Source: Reichenbachiella faecimaris
GTDB lineage: Bacteria > Bacteroidota > Bacteroidia > Cytophagales > Cyclobacteriaceae
Assembly (NCBI RefSeq): GCF_900176375.1
Contig: NZ_FWYF01000004.1
Coordinates: forward strand, 372,001 to 436,000
Direction of reading: 5' to 3'
Length of the DNA stretch: 64,000 nucleotides
The notes under the pieces were generated by a model. It was not told the DNA's origin. It ran no database searches and saw only the letters and a program-made list of their open reading frames with translations. Positions 8,402-17,219 of this stretch are shown here, in pieces (the stretch's first letter is position 1; every line of letters starts with the position of its first letter). The position numbers and the translations under genes were made by a program.

Positions 8402-10687
8402 ATGAAAAACGAGGCACAACTCATCAAAGACAGAACAGCCACAATGGAGGCTTACTTCAACGAGCCCAGGTTCAAGGGCATCAAAAGATTGTATTCTCCA
8501 AGACAGGTCGTCGAGCAGCAAGGCACGATTCCGACCAGCTATACTGTGGCTCAAAAATCTGCTGAGGCGTTTTTCAAGCGCTTACGCGAATTGCACAACG
8601 AGAAAAAGCAAATCACAACTTTTGGTCCATACACGCCAAGTCAGGCCGTGATGATGAAAAGAGCGGGCATAGAAGGCATCTACCTCGGTGGCTGGGCTAC
8701 TTCTGCCAAAGGGTCTGCGGACGAAGACCCAGGGGCTGATTTAGCCAGCTATCCATTGAGCCAAGTGCCCAACGAGGCGGCAGGTATCGTGCGCGCACTC
8801 ATGGCTGCCGACCGCAACCAACATTTTCAACGTATGAAAATGTCTGAGGAACAAAGACAAACTTCTCAAGCGTTCGACTTCCGCCCATTCATTATTGCGG
8901 ATGCAGATACCGGGCATGGTGGCGACGCCCATGTTAGAAATTTGATTCGAAGATTTGTAGAAGCAGGTGTTACCGGCTACCACATTGAAGATCAGAAGCC
9001 AGGCACCAAAAAATGTGGTCATCAAGGCGGTAAAGTTTTGGTATCCAGTGACGAGCAGATCAAAAGAATCAATACGGCAAGACTGCAGCTCGATATCATG
9101 GGCGTACCGGGCATCATTGTAGCCAGAACGGATGCGGAAGCCGCTTCTTTATTGGAAAACATTTCAGATGAAAGAGATCAGCCATTTGTTTTGGGTGCCA
9201 CGAATCTGGAAGTTCCCTCTTACAAGAATGCTTTCCTGGCTTTGCAGCAATGTTTGAGCGAACTAGGTGCCACCCAAATCAAAGGCCATGAGTTGTATCA
9301 GGTTGGGAAAGAGGATCAAGAGGCGGCTCGTCAGTGGGTGCTGAATGCTCCCTTTGCTCCAAAAATCAAGGAACTGAAGGAAGATTTGATCAGTGATGAT
9401 GCGAGTAAATTCGAACCTGCCTATGATCAAATCTCAGCCGAATTTGTGAAATTCTGGGAAGCTGACGCAGGGGTAACCACCTTCAGATGTGCAGTAGCCA
9501 ATTACCTCGAAGAGTGTAGAAAAGAAGGTGAAGAATTCGAAATGTGTCACCAGGAATGGCTACAGTTTGCATCCGCGGCTTCTTTGAGTCAGGCACGCAA
9601 AAAAGCAGAAGAACTAGGTGCTCATGTAAAATGGGACTGTGACTTGGCCCGTACACCAGAAGGGTACTATCAGGCTAAGGGTGGCATTCCGTTTGCGATT
9701 GCAAAATCATTGGCCGTGGCTCCCTATGCAGACATACTATGGATGGAAACAAAAACTGCAGACTTGGAGGACGCCAAAAAATTTGCAGAAGCGATTCATG
9801 AGCTGTATCCAGACAAGATGTTGGCCTACAATCTGTCGCCATCATTCAACTGGGATACTACTGGCATGACTGAAGAGGAAATGTCTAAGTTTCCAGAGGA
9901 GCTAGGCAAGATAGGTTTTGTATTCAACTTCATTACTTATGGTGGCCACCAGATTGACGGATTGGCCTCAGATGAATTTGCAAATTCATTGCAGACGGAA
10001 GGCATGCTGGCGCTAGCCAGAGTTCAGCGAAAGCTGAGACTGCTCGACTCGCCGTACAAAACACCACAGTCGCATGTAGGTGGCCCTAGATTGGACAGTG
10101 CCTTAGCAGCGAGTTCTGGCAGAACGGCAACCACCAAAGCCATGGGCAAAGGCTCGACACAGTTTCAGCACTTGAAGCAAACGGAATTGCCGACTACGCT
10201 GCTGGATCAATGGATTACAGAATGGTCTGAATTTTACAAAATCAAGGACAAGATCCAAGTAAAATTAAAGCCTCACAAACCTGGGTCTACAGTGATGGAG
10301 CTGGCCTTGATGATTGGCGAGGAAAAAGCGGCTAACATGGTCTTTACTTCTGTGACAGACAGAAACAAACGTCAGATTCTTTCTATCAGAGATCAGAATA
10401 TGTTTAGGGATGATCTGAGGCAAAAGCGCCTGATGACATTGATGCATTTGTTCATCATCAACAGATACCAGTGTGATACCGTGCATTATCTCACACCTAC
10501 GGAAGACAACGCCAAACAGTGTGAAGCGATGCTCAAAATGGAGCTTTATGCGGCATTTACTGATGAGATCGGGCAGATTATCGTAGCGGATATCGCTACG
10601 GATGAAGTTCGGGCCTATGTAAATATCGAAGGTCGCATCTCTAGACTCATTCATAAAGAACAACAAACCCAATTGGTAGATGCTTAA
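8402..10687 (+). CDS. aceA: Isocitrate lyase, long form
   Basis: This lyase cleaves isocitrate to succinate and glyoxylate. The signature [12 protein letters not shown], with the catalytic cysteine, is near residue 205, and earlier DADTGHGG binds the metal. At 761 residues it is much longer than the usual 430-550 and resembles the long mycobacterial AceA2 type in size, carrying a large extra central and C-terminal region. It follows aceB by 4 bases, and its last codons overlap the start of the rraA-like gene. Confidence 0.95.
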   Translation: MKNEAQLIKDRTATMEAYFNEPRFKGIKRLYSPRQVVEQQGTIPTSYTVAQKSAEAFFKRLRELHNEKKQITTFGPYTPSQAVMMKRAGIEGIYLGGWATSAKGSADEDPGADLASYPLSQVPNEAAGIVRALMAADRNQHFQRMKMSEEQRQTSQAFDFRPFIIADADTGHGGDAHVRNLIRRFVEAGVTGYHIEDQKPGTKKCGHQGGKVLVSSDEQIKRINTARLQLDIMGVPGIIVARTDAEAASLLENISDERDQPFVLGATNLEVPSYKNAFLALQQCLSELGATQIKGHELYQVGKEDQEAARQWVLNAPFAPKIKELKEDLISDDASKFEPAYDQISAEFVKFWEADAGVTTFRCAVANYLEECRKEGEEFEMCHQEWLQFASAASLSQARKKAEELGAHVKWDCDLARTPEGYYQAKGGIPFAIAKSLAVAPYADILWMETKTADLEDAKKFAEAIHELYPDKMLAYNLSPSFNWDTTGMTEEEMSKFPEELGKIGFVFNFITYGGHQIDGLASDEFANSLQTEGMLALARVQRKLRLLDSPYKTPQSHVGGPRLDSALAASSGRTATTKAMGKGSTQFQHLKQTELPTTLLDQWITEWSEFYKIKDKIQVKLKPHKPGSTVMELALMIGEEKAANMVFTSVTDRNKRQILSIRDQNMFRDDLRQKRLMTLMHLFIINRYQCDTVHYLTPTEDNAKQCEAMLKMELYAAFTDEIGQIIVADIATDEVRAYVNIEGRISRLIHKEQQTQLVDA

Positions 10688-11159
10688 GGTCGCTACCGCA
10701 GATTTATGGGATCAGCACGGTGCAGACATGCACTGTGTGGATCCCATTTTTCGTTCTTATGGAGCGAAAACCAGTTTCCAAGGCGAAATCACCACACTCA
10801 AACTCTACGAAGACAACAGTCTGGTTCGCAAGCAACTAGCAACCCCTGGCAAAGGCAAAGTACTCATAGTAGACGGCGGTGGCAGCTTCCGCTGCGCATT
10901 GGTCGGGGATCAACTCGCCGAACTCGCCATCCAAAACGAATGGGAAGGCCTTATCATCTATGGTTGCATCCGAGACTCTGCCGTGATCAATACCTTGCCC
11001 ATAGGTATCAAAGCCCTCAACACCAGTCCAGTAAAAAGCATCAAGAAAGATCAGGGGGAGATTGATATTTCGGTAAAGTTTGGCTCTACCCTGTTTGTGC
11101 CTGGGTATTATGTGTATGCGGATGAGGATGGGGTTTTGGTTTCGCCACACTCCTACTAA
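10680..11159 (+). CDS. rraA: RraA-family protein (RNase regulator or aldolase/decarboxylase homologue)
   Basis: These 159 residues align along their length with Rra[23 protein letters not shown], then [16 protein letters not shown]. coli RraA inhibits RNase E, while related class II aldolases cleave 4-hydroxy-4-methyl-2-oxoglutarate and decarboxylate oxaloacetate. Arg98-Asp99 of the aldolase motif is present, but the acidic residue expected three positions after the Asp-pair start is replaced by Val102, so activity is uncertain. The ATG overlaps the aceA stop region by 8 bases, implying coupled translation in the glyoxylate operon. That context favours a role with oxo-acids, but this is inference. 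Confidence 0.85.
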   Translation: MLKVATADLWDQHGADMHCVDPIFRSYGAKTSFQGEITTLKLYEDNSLVRKQLATPGKGKVLIVDGGGSFRCALVGDQLAELAIQNEWEGLIIYGCIRDSAVINTLPIGIKALNTSPVKSIKKDQGEIDISVKFGSTLFVPGYYVYADEDGVLVSPHSY

Positions 11160-11233
11160 CTTCATTTCAGTGGCTCAGCCACCATAGTAGCGAGCTCCAA
11201 AGCAACTTTAGAACCAAAGAATTATATTTAAAA

Positions 11234-11638
11234 TCATCTCAATTTAAAGGCAAACGGCATCACCATTTCTTCTTTAGCAAGCTTACCATCAATTTTCTTT
11301 GCATTCCATTTTCCACATTTTTTAATTGCTTCAATTGTAATTTCATCTAGCCCATAACCCAAACTTTTTCGGATTTCAAAGTCTGACAATGTCCCATTTT
11401 CATTCACAATGAACTTAACATGCACTCGACCAGTAATTCTATTCTTTTTAGCCTCATTTGTGTATCTAGCATATGAATACCACTTTTGATAGAAATTAGC
11501 ATATCCGCCTTTAGGTTCGGCATTAATCGTATCTGTCAAATGCAGAGATTCCTTAAAAACCTCATTGTTATGACTTTTAGCTGCCACTAAAGAACAGAAA
11601 TAAAAGACTGGAATGAGTAGCGTAATGATAAATTTCAT
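11234..11638 (-). CDS. Secreted TonB C-terminal-domain protein
   Basis: A 134-residue protein is read from the ATG at 11638, chosen because it starts directly at a signal peptide (MKFIITLLIPVFYFCSLVAA). An upstream in-frame start at 11665 would add nine residues. The C-terminal half, GRVHVKFIVNENGTLSDFEI through KKCGKWNAKKIDGK, is a TonB-C fold of the kind that contacts TonB boxes of outer-membrane receptors. It lacks the usual N-terminal membrane anchor with a proline-rich linker, so it is a free periplasmic domain rather than a standard TonB. It follows a small membrane protein gene on the same strand. Confidence 0.75.
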   Translation of the reverse strand: MKFIITLLIPVFYFCSLVAAKSHNNEVFKESLHLTDTINAEPKGGYANFYQKWYSYARYTNEAKKNRITGRVHVKFIVNENGTLSDFEIRKSLGYGLDEITIEAIKKCGKWNAKKIDGKLAKEEMVMPFAFKLR

Positions 11639-11661
11639 ATTGAGTTTTTTTTTGTAAAAAA

Positions 11662-11838
11662 TCATTTAAAAATCAAATAAACCGTCGCCATCAATCCACC
11701 AAAGAAAAGCGCCACTCCACCAAAATAAAAAATACTCTTCAATGGCTCAACTACCACCTCTCCGTAGCTAATACCAATAAAGAACCACCCAATGAATAGG
11801 ACAATGAGCGATATGATGCTGGATTTGGTGGATTTCAT
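11662..11838 (-). CDS. Small two-helix membrane protein
   Basis: This 58-residue hydrophobic protein (start MKSTKSSIISLIVLF; a start three codons earlier is possible) has two predicted membrane helices separated by a short YGEVVVEPLKS loop. No family is recognised. It is just upstream of the TonB-C protein and may form an operon with it. Confidence 0.5.
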   Translation of the reverse strand: MKSTKSSIISLIVLFIGWFFIGISYGEVVVEPLKSIFYFGGVALFFGGLMATVYLIFK

Positions 11839-11960
11839 ATTTAACAACCTGCCCTATCAGCGACAGTTGAAACGGGTTTGAGGTTTTGGGGTGAACGTAC
11901 GTGCATAGCGAGTGTGCTCATGGTTTAATTAAGACAGAAAGATAGCTGAACCCACTCGAC

Positions 11961-12383
11961 CTACCTTGCGTGATAGCCTTCTTTCCATAGTATGTATTCT
12001 GCTCCACGTTTGGTCCGGTTAGCTTCATTGTTAAAATTGTTCAGCATCCATTCCCGTCGGGCCTCTGGAATTTCATTGATCAGCCATAGAAGTGCCTTCG
12101 AGGTAAATTTCTTAAAATCTCTAACAGTAGAAACCAGATTGTGACCCGCTGCAGCACTCACAATCAAATGTAAGTGATTTGTCATTATCACGTAAGCATG
12201 TACTTGCAACCCTTTCCCTCCTACACAATAATTAAGCGAATCTATTATGCAATCTTTATAGGCTCTTCTTACAAATAAATCCAACCAGCCTATGATGGTA
12301 AAAGTAACAAAGTATAATCCTGAATGGTCTCTTATCTTGTATCGGTTGGCATAAATGATAAAGATAGAAAACTCGTATTTCAA
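11961..12383 (-). CDS. RAYT-like Y1/HUH transposase, probably C-terminally truncated
   Basis: This 140-residue protein belongs to the REP-associated tyrosine transposase group (COG1943). It shows YKIRDHSGLYFVTFTI at the N-terminus, the metal-binding histidine pair in NHLHLIV, and VRDFKKFTSKALLWLI, where the helix expected to carry the nucleophile reads Phe rather than Tyr. It stops after ILWKEGYHAR, where related proteins continue for about 40 residues, so the tail seems lost. A 19-nt hairpin lies 19 bases upstream, as expected for REP-like elements. It may be inactive or domesticated; I cannot place the nucleophile for certain without an alignment. Confidence 0.7.
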   Translation of the reverse strand: MKYEFSIFIIYANRYKIRDHSGLYFVTFTIIGWLDLFVRRAYKDCIIDSLNYCVGGKGLQVHAYVIMTNHLHLIVSAAAGHNLVSTVRDFKKFTSKALLWLINEIPEARREWMLNNFNNEANRTKRGAEYILWKEGYHAR

Positions 12384-12401
12384 ATGCTAAACAAGGTTTC
12401 A

Positions 12402-12420
12402 GTCGCAATGCAATTGCGAC
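12402..12420. repeat. REP-like hairpin next to the RAYT gene
   Basis: GTCGCAAT-GCA-ATTGCGAC has perfect 8-bp arms and a 3-nt loop. It lies 19 bases upstream of the RAYT-like start. RAYT proteins elsewhere act on short palindromes beside their genes. Only this copy was noticed in the window. Confidence 0.5.
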
Positions 12421-12501
12421 CGAGCGGATTGACCTAAAATGTTGTTTACTATATGGGTTACATCAGAGCGAGTCTAGTAGATTTTTTTATACCATTAGGG
12501 C

Positions 12502-13617
12502 TTAGAAAACCTTAACTGCAGTACTTCTAGAGCCAGTTTCTCTAGTCCGGACGATTTCAAAATCCACCACACCCAGTACCAAACCTTCTTCTGTAATCAC
12601 CTCTACCTCCCACTGACCTGGCCTTACCCAGTGTTTGTAAGTATAGCCACGATAGCCGTCCGCTCTGCCGCCTCGTATTTTTATCCCAATGTCTTCTACT
12701 ACCTCCCAGCTTTCTATTTTGGGGTTATACCATTTCCAACGATGGAAGATGGATTTCTCCAAGTTGGTAGGGGCGAAAATGGAAGTGAAAACATATACAT
12801 TCTCAGTTGGCCGCCAAAGAAGCTTCAGTCTATGTGTACGCCAAAAGACATACCATTCGTCTTTCTCGTACAAGACAGCGTATTTATCATTTTCATATTT
12901 TACCTGATGAGCCACCAGTCCACTATTCAGCGCTAGTGGCACAGGCGGAATGAGGTTGAAAAAATAGAAGACATTGATCAGAGCATAGATGCCAATCACC
13001 AAACTTAAGAGTTTACCCAGGTGCACTTCTTTTCTTGTTTGTGCACTGGCACGATAGACTTTCCATATCAAAGCCAAGGTACAGCCCACGCTAATCAAAC
13101 CCGAAAGGATAAAGACATAGGTATTCATGTACTTGATCCATACCGGAACCATGAAGGTAAAAAAGGTAAAGCTGATGAAACTATAGACGCTAAACTGTAG
13201 GTACTTATTGGATATTCTTCTTTTTAAAAATTCATTTGCCACAAATAGAATGACCAAGATGGTAAAGAAAGAGACGGTCTTAGTCAAAGACACGCTTCTT
13301 GAAAAATAGATCACATACGCGCTAGATAGCGCTCCAAAGAAAAACTGGATTGCCAATGGAAAGTATGGTTCGAATCGTTTCAAAAAAGTCCCATGCCATC
13401 TACCATCACCAACAAGATTGAAAGCATAAATGGTGAAGGTGAGCGAGGTCATGTGAATACAGAGCATGGTCAGGTCATAAGCTCGATCAATACGCCCTAG
13501 GGTAAGCGAATCAAAAATAAATCCACCAATAAAGAAGGTAATAGGCGCATACTTCTGATTCCTTTTGAGGTAGGCGCTGAAGGCGCTATTCCTGAACTTG
13601 GTTACAGCTCTATTCAT
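12502..13617 (-). CDS. Polytopic membrane protein with C-terminal DUF2914 domain
   Basis: This 371-residue protein has about seven hydrophobic segments over residues 25-235. A soluble C-terminal domain follows, reading WYVFWRTHRLKLLWRPTENVYVFTS, IFHRWKWYNP, IRGGRADGYRGYTYKHWVRPGQW and VGVVDFEIV, the pattern of DUF2914. The function of that domain is unknown; it is likely extracytoplasmic and beta-rich. It shares strand with the lipoprotein gene 31 bases upstream, and the two may be co-transcribed. Confidence 0.75.
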   Translation of the reverse strand: MNRAVTKFRNSAFSAYLKRNQKYAPITFFIGGFIFDSLTLGRIDRAYDLTMLCIHMTSLTFTIYAFNLVGDGRWHGTFLKRFEPYFPLAIQFFFGALSSAYVIYFSRSVSLTKTVSFFTILVILFVANEFLKRRISNKYLQFSVYSFISFTFFTFMVPVWIKYMNTYVFILSGLISVGCTLALIWKVYRASAQTRKEVHLGKLLSLVIGIYALINVFYFFNLIPPVPLALNSGLVAHQVKYENDKYAVLYEKDEWYVFWRTHRLKLLWRPTENVYVFTSIFAPTNLEKSIFHRWKWYNPKIESWEVVEDIGIKIRGGRADGYRGYTYKHWVRPGQWEVEVITEEGLVLGVVDFEIVRTRETGSRSTAVKVF

Positions 13618-13648
13618 TCCATTTTATCATGTTGCCATGGATAGGAGG

Positions 13649-14269
13649 TTATAATTCGAAGATGAGTTCACCTGATTCAATTGTCAATTGATCTCCTAGA
13701 TCATTGAACAGTTTGCAATTAAATTTTGCCTTAAAAAAAGTAGTGCCTTCCTGTGAGATCACCTCGTAAATATCAAAAACTGATCCAGTCTGATCTACAT
13801 CCAAATCTCCACCAAGAGAATTGTTCGAATACCATGTCGTTTGTTGGTCGTCCTCGTATTCCATCACGACCCCAAATCCTCTATATGCTTCAAAGGCTAT
13901 AAAGAAACTAGCCTCATTAGCCTTGACTTGGTATAAAAAAAGTGAATCCAGGTTCTGAATCCCTTCTTCGACTTCCATGATTTGATAAATTTGAACATTG
14001 AAACTTTCATTTTTTAAAGCATCCAATGCAAATACATTCAATCTGCCATACCCAACCGTCTTGACATCTCCCTCTTCTTTTATAGCAATTACTAATTGAG
14101 GACTAAACGAATCCTCTCTCATAATCCCTTTCTTGGTATTCTGATCGGTTATATCAAATGAAACAGTCGCTTGCGAAATAACTTCCTCTTTCCTCACATC
14201 TTCATCTCGGCAAGAAAATGATATTAGTATGAAAATGAATAAATAAAATCGGATGACGGTTTTATACAT
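13649..14269 (-). CDS. Lipoprotein of unknown function
   Basis: This 206-residue protein starts with a short signal ending in a lipobox (FILISFSC, then RDEDVRKEE), so it is probably anchored in the outer or inner membrane. The rest is rich in beta-prone, acidic sequence and matches no family I recognise. It precedes the DUF2914 protein on the same strand. The 242 bases upstream of its start hold no gene I can support. Confidence 0.7.
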   Translation of the reverse strand: MYKTVIRFYLFIFILISFSCRDEDVRKEEVISQATVSFDITDQNTKKGIMREDSFSPQLVIAIKEEGDVKTVGYGRLNVFALDALKNESFNVQIYQIMEVEEGIQNLDSLFLYQVKANEASFFIAFEAYRGFGVVMEYEDDQQTTWYSNNSLGGDLDVDQTGSVFDIYEVISQEGTTFFKAKFNCKLFNDLGDQLTIESGELIFEL

Positions 14270-14511
14270 GGGAGAATAATTGACTACACTAGCTTATTAT
14301 TATTGCTTGCAATTTATATGATTTAAGAAATAAGAAAAGGCATATTTCAAAACAGTCAGAAAGCATGCCAAGCATTTCTATGTCAAATCAGAAAAAATTT
14401 GGACTCTATTGGATTTGTCCAATTCTACTTACCAGTAAGAGTCAGCTAGAAATAAATATTACTTCTGGCACTGACCAACCTTTAGAGCTACACCTGTAAG
14501 TAGACGGTTTC

Positions 14512-16953
14512 TTACTCCTGCCTCAAAGACTTCACTGGATTGGCTGTAGCTGTTCGGATCGACTGGAAGCTAATCGTCACCAAAACCAAAGCAATCGTTA
14601 CTAGGCTGGCTATACCAAAATTCCAATAGGAAATATCCACACGATAAGCAAATTCATCCAGCCAGGAATTAGCTAAATAGTAGGCCGCAGGAATGGCAAT
14701 CAGCATAGCACCAATAGCCAGTAAGACAAAGCGCTGAGAGAGCATCAACACCAATCCAGAAACTGAAGCACCCAAGACTTTGCGAATGCCCACTTCTTTC
14801 ATTTTTTGCCCTGCTATAAACATGATCATGCCATAAGAACCCAGACAGGAAATGAGAATAGCCAGAATCGAGAAATTACTGATCAAGTGACCCAATTGCT
14901 CCTGTTCACCATAGCTCTGAGCCAGTTGTTCGTCCAGAAATTGAGCAGCGAAAGTTTCTGTGGGAAAGTGTTTGTTCCAAATCCCCTCAATCTCACTTAG
15001 CGTCTGTGGAATATTCTGATTGTTGATCTTAAATGAAAAATGCGTAAAGGCTGCTACTCGTATATCCACAATCATTGGTCCCATGGCCTGTGACAATGGC
15101 ATGAAGTTGAAGTCTTGGGTCACACCTATCACCTTGCCAATTTTACCCTCCATATTAATAGATCGACCCAGAGCCTCTTCAGGTGTACCAAAATCGTAGG
15201 TGTCAACTGCTGTCTTGTTTATAATAAATGCCGCTTGAGGGTCTGTTTCAAATTCCTTAGAAAAGTCTCGTCCTGCAATTATTTCAATGCCATACGTACT
15301 TACAAAATCGTAATCAACAGACAGCACAGGTGCCAACAGGTGATCCTCAGAAGTAAAACCATCTGGTATCACATTTCTATGTGCTACACCACCTCCAGGC
15401 ACTCCGGCCGACAAGGTACTGGCTGTCACTCCTGGAATACCAGCTAGTTCAGCTTCAAAAGCATCCATGGCTTTACGTTTGTCCTGACTGACCGCCCCGA
15501 AAACATTATTGAAATTGGCACTCATCACTGGAGCAGTCACGATATGATCCTTATTCAAACCTAGCGGTTTGTTTTGTAGAAAATTCAATTGATCATACAC
15601 AATCAGGGTACCCGATATCAGAAGAATAGAGATAGAAAACTGAATCACAATCAATCCTTTTCTGAAAGACAGCCCACCTTTAGCCTGGCTTCCACTTAGT
15701 CCTTTTAAGCTATAAATGGGTGAAATACGTGTTGCAAAAAAAGCAGGATACAATCCAGCCAACAAACTGGTCACTAAAAACAATCCAACGAACCCAACAA
15801 CAATCTCTGGCCTGTACAAAGCTGACAATTCAAGTTCCTTACCTGTCACTTCATTGAGTACTGGCAAGAGAAATACTGATGAAATATATGCAACCACTGC
15901 AGCCACTCCCGCCGTTACGAATGATTCACCTAAAAACTGAGCTACCAGACTTCCTCTCCAGGCACCCATTACTTTTCGCATGCCTATTTCTTTCGTTCTT
16001 TGAAGCGAACGGGCTGTCGATAAATTGACAAAATTGATACACGCGATCAATAAAGTCAGGGCGCCTACTGCCATGAATACAAAGAGAAAAACACGGCTGC
16101 CAGCTGGCTCCAGCTGAGCCCCTACCTCATCATTCAAATGAATATCTAATAAAGGCTGAATTTTGAAGGACTGCCCCTTCTGCATGTTTTCAGGAATTTT
16201 CTCGGTTACAAAATCAGCAAAACGGGTATTCACAAATTCTGGATTTGCACCCTCCTTGAGCAATACATAGGTAGGTGAATGAGATACCATCCAATTGAGT
16301 TTGAAATTTTGACGTAAGCCTGTGGCTAAAGGCTCTGGTTCCAGATCATACATATTCTGATAAGGTACCAAAGCATTAAAATGAAAATGTGAATTGGTGG
16401 GATAGGCTGCAACTACAGCAGACACGCGAAAAGGTTTACCCTCCATTTTAATAATTTGTCCGATTGGAGATTGACTACCAAAATATTTTTCTGCCAACTG
16501 TTTGGTGATGATCGCTGTGAAGGGTTCTTGCAGCGGCAATTCTGCAGAACCTTCCAGAAATTGGAAATCAAAAATTTCAAAGGTAGACGAGTCCGTAAAA
16601 AAGATATTTTCTTCTTCAAATTTTTTCAATTCACCATCCCGTACATCTACTTGTACACTCACGTCACGCGTGAAAAGCCTGGTTGTTTTTTCCACTTCAG
16701 GAAAAAAATCATTCAAATGCTCAGCAAATACAGGTGGTACACTTCCAATATTAAAATCGCTAATGAAATATTGGAGTCTATAAATCCTATCTTTTTTACT
16801 CTGAAACTTATCGTAGCTCAACTCATCATTGACAAAGACAAATATGAGCAAGCAGCAAGTAAGTCCACCTGCCAGACCAATGACATTGATCAAACTAAAT
16901 GTTTTGTGCTTAAATAAATTCCTAATGGCGATTTTGATGTAATTCTTGAGCAT
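14512..16953 (-). CDS. ABC-type permease, MacB/FtsX-like (full length, no prefix domain)
   Basis: An 813-residue protein begins MLKNYIKIAIRNLFKHKTFS, the standard first helix of this family. A periplasmic MacB-PCD domain spans about residues 45-260, followed by a three-helix FtsX core with TKEIGMRKVMGAWRGSL. A second PCD comes next, and the last FtsX core has MKEVGIRKVLGASVSGL. Unlike the two permeases beside padR genes, it lacks the cytoplasmic prefix and has no adjacent regulator or ATPase gene. It is transcribed away from the acyl-CoA dehydrogenase promoter. Export is the family role; the substrate is unknown. Confidence 0.9.
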   Translation of the reverse strand: MLKNYIKIAIRNLFKHKTFSLINVIGLAGGLTCCLLIFVFVNDELSYDKFQSKKDRIYRLQYFISDFNIGSVPPVFAEHLNDFFPEVEKTTRLFTRDVSVQVDVRDGELKKFEEENIFFTDSSTFEIFDFQFLEGSAELPLQEPFTAIITKQLAEKYFGSQSPIGQIIKMEGKPFRVSAVVAAYPTNSHFHFNALVPYQNMYDLEPEPLATGLRQNFKLNWMVSHSPTYVLLKEGANPEFVNTRFADFVTEKIPENMQKGQSFKIQPLLDIHLNDEVGAQLEPAGSRVFLFVFMAVGALTLLIACINFVNLSTARSLQRTKEIGMRKVMGAWRGSLVAQFLGESFVTAGVAAVVAYISSVFLLPVLNEVTGKELELSALYRPEIVVGFVGLFLVTSLLAGLYPAFFATRISPIYSLKGLSGSQAKGGLSFRKGLIVIQFSISILLISGTLIVYDQLNFLQNKPLGLNKDHIVTAPVMSANFNNVFGAVSQDKRKAMDAFEAELAGIPGVTASTLSAGVPGGGVAHRNVIPDGFTSEDHLLAPVLSVDYDFVSTYGIEIIAGRDFSKEFETDPQAAFIINKTAVDTYDFGTPEEALGRSINMEGKIGKVIGVTQDFNFMPLSQAMGPMIVDIRVAAFTHFSFKINNQNIPQTLSEIEGIWNKHFPTETFAAQFLDEQLAQSYGEQEQLGHLISNFSILAILISCLGSYGMIMFIAGQKMKEVGIRKVLGASVSGLVLMLSQRFVLLAIGAMLIAIPAAYYLANSWLDEFAYRVDISYWNFGIASLVTIALVLVTISFQSIRTATANPVKSLRQE

Positions 16954-17120
16954 GACCGAGTTTTTTTAAGTTGAGTAGGCACTAATTGTTAGTACTAAAT
17001 AGTCCAATCTTATTACAAATCAAGAATAAGTTTTGAAGAAAGGAATTTTACAGAGACGAGCGGTGAGACAAAACTCCTATTTGTAAGTTTTTTTACTGAA
17101 TTAACAAAAAAGAAATCCAA

Positions 17121-17180
17121 TTTGTTATGCATGCATACCAATATTTTATATATTTGAATTTGTTATGCATGCATAACAAA
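17121..17180. promoter_or_regulatory. Two palindromic operators flanking a TAnnTTTG promoter box
   Basis: Positions 17159-17180 form a perfect 22-bp palindrome (arms TTTGTTATGCA and TGCATAACAAA). Positions 17121-17142 hold a second copy matching at 20 of 22 positions. Between them, at 17149-17156, is TATATTTG, which fits the Bacteroidota -7 box. The right-hand operator would cover the transcript start of the acyl-CoA dehydrogenase gene, so repression is likely. A TetR-type FadR-like regulator responding to acyl-CoA is a guess; none is encoded in the window. Confidence 0.7.
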
Positions 17181-17219
17181 AGAAAAGTCATTAACTTTAA
17201 GCATTACTAAAGACAAGAT

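Noticed and set aside
10265-10672. 135-codon open frame antisense to aceA
   Set aside because: It lies wholly inside a well-supported gene and shows no family signature.
11170-11182. GTGGCT-C-AGCCAC palindrome after the rraA-like gene
   Set aside because: The stem has no T-run after it, so I do not call it a terminator, and it is too short to call an operator.
14270-14511. Intergenic stretch searched for an RNA gene or small ORF
   Set aside because: There is no convincing stem structure, promoter box or coding frame.
16456-16917. 153-codon plus-strand frame over the permease N-terminus
   Set aside because: It is antisense to a strongly conserved permease with no motif of its own.
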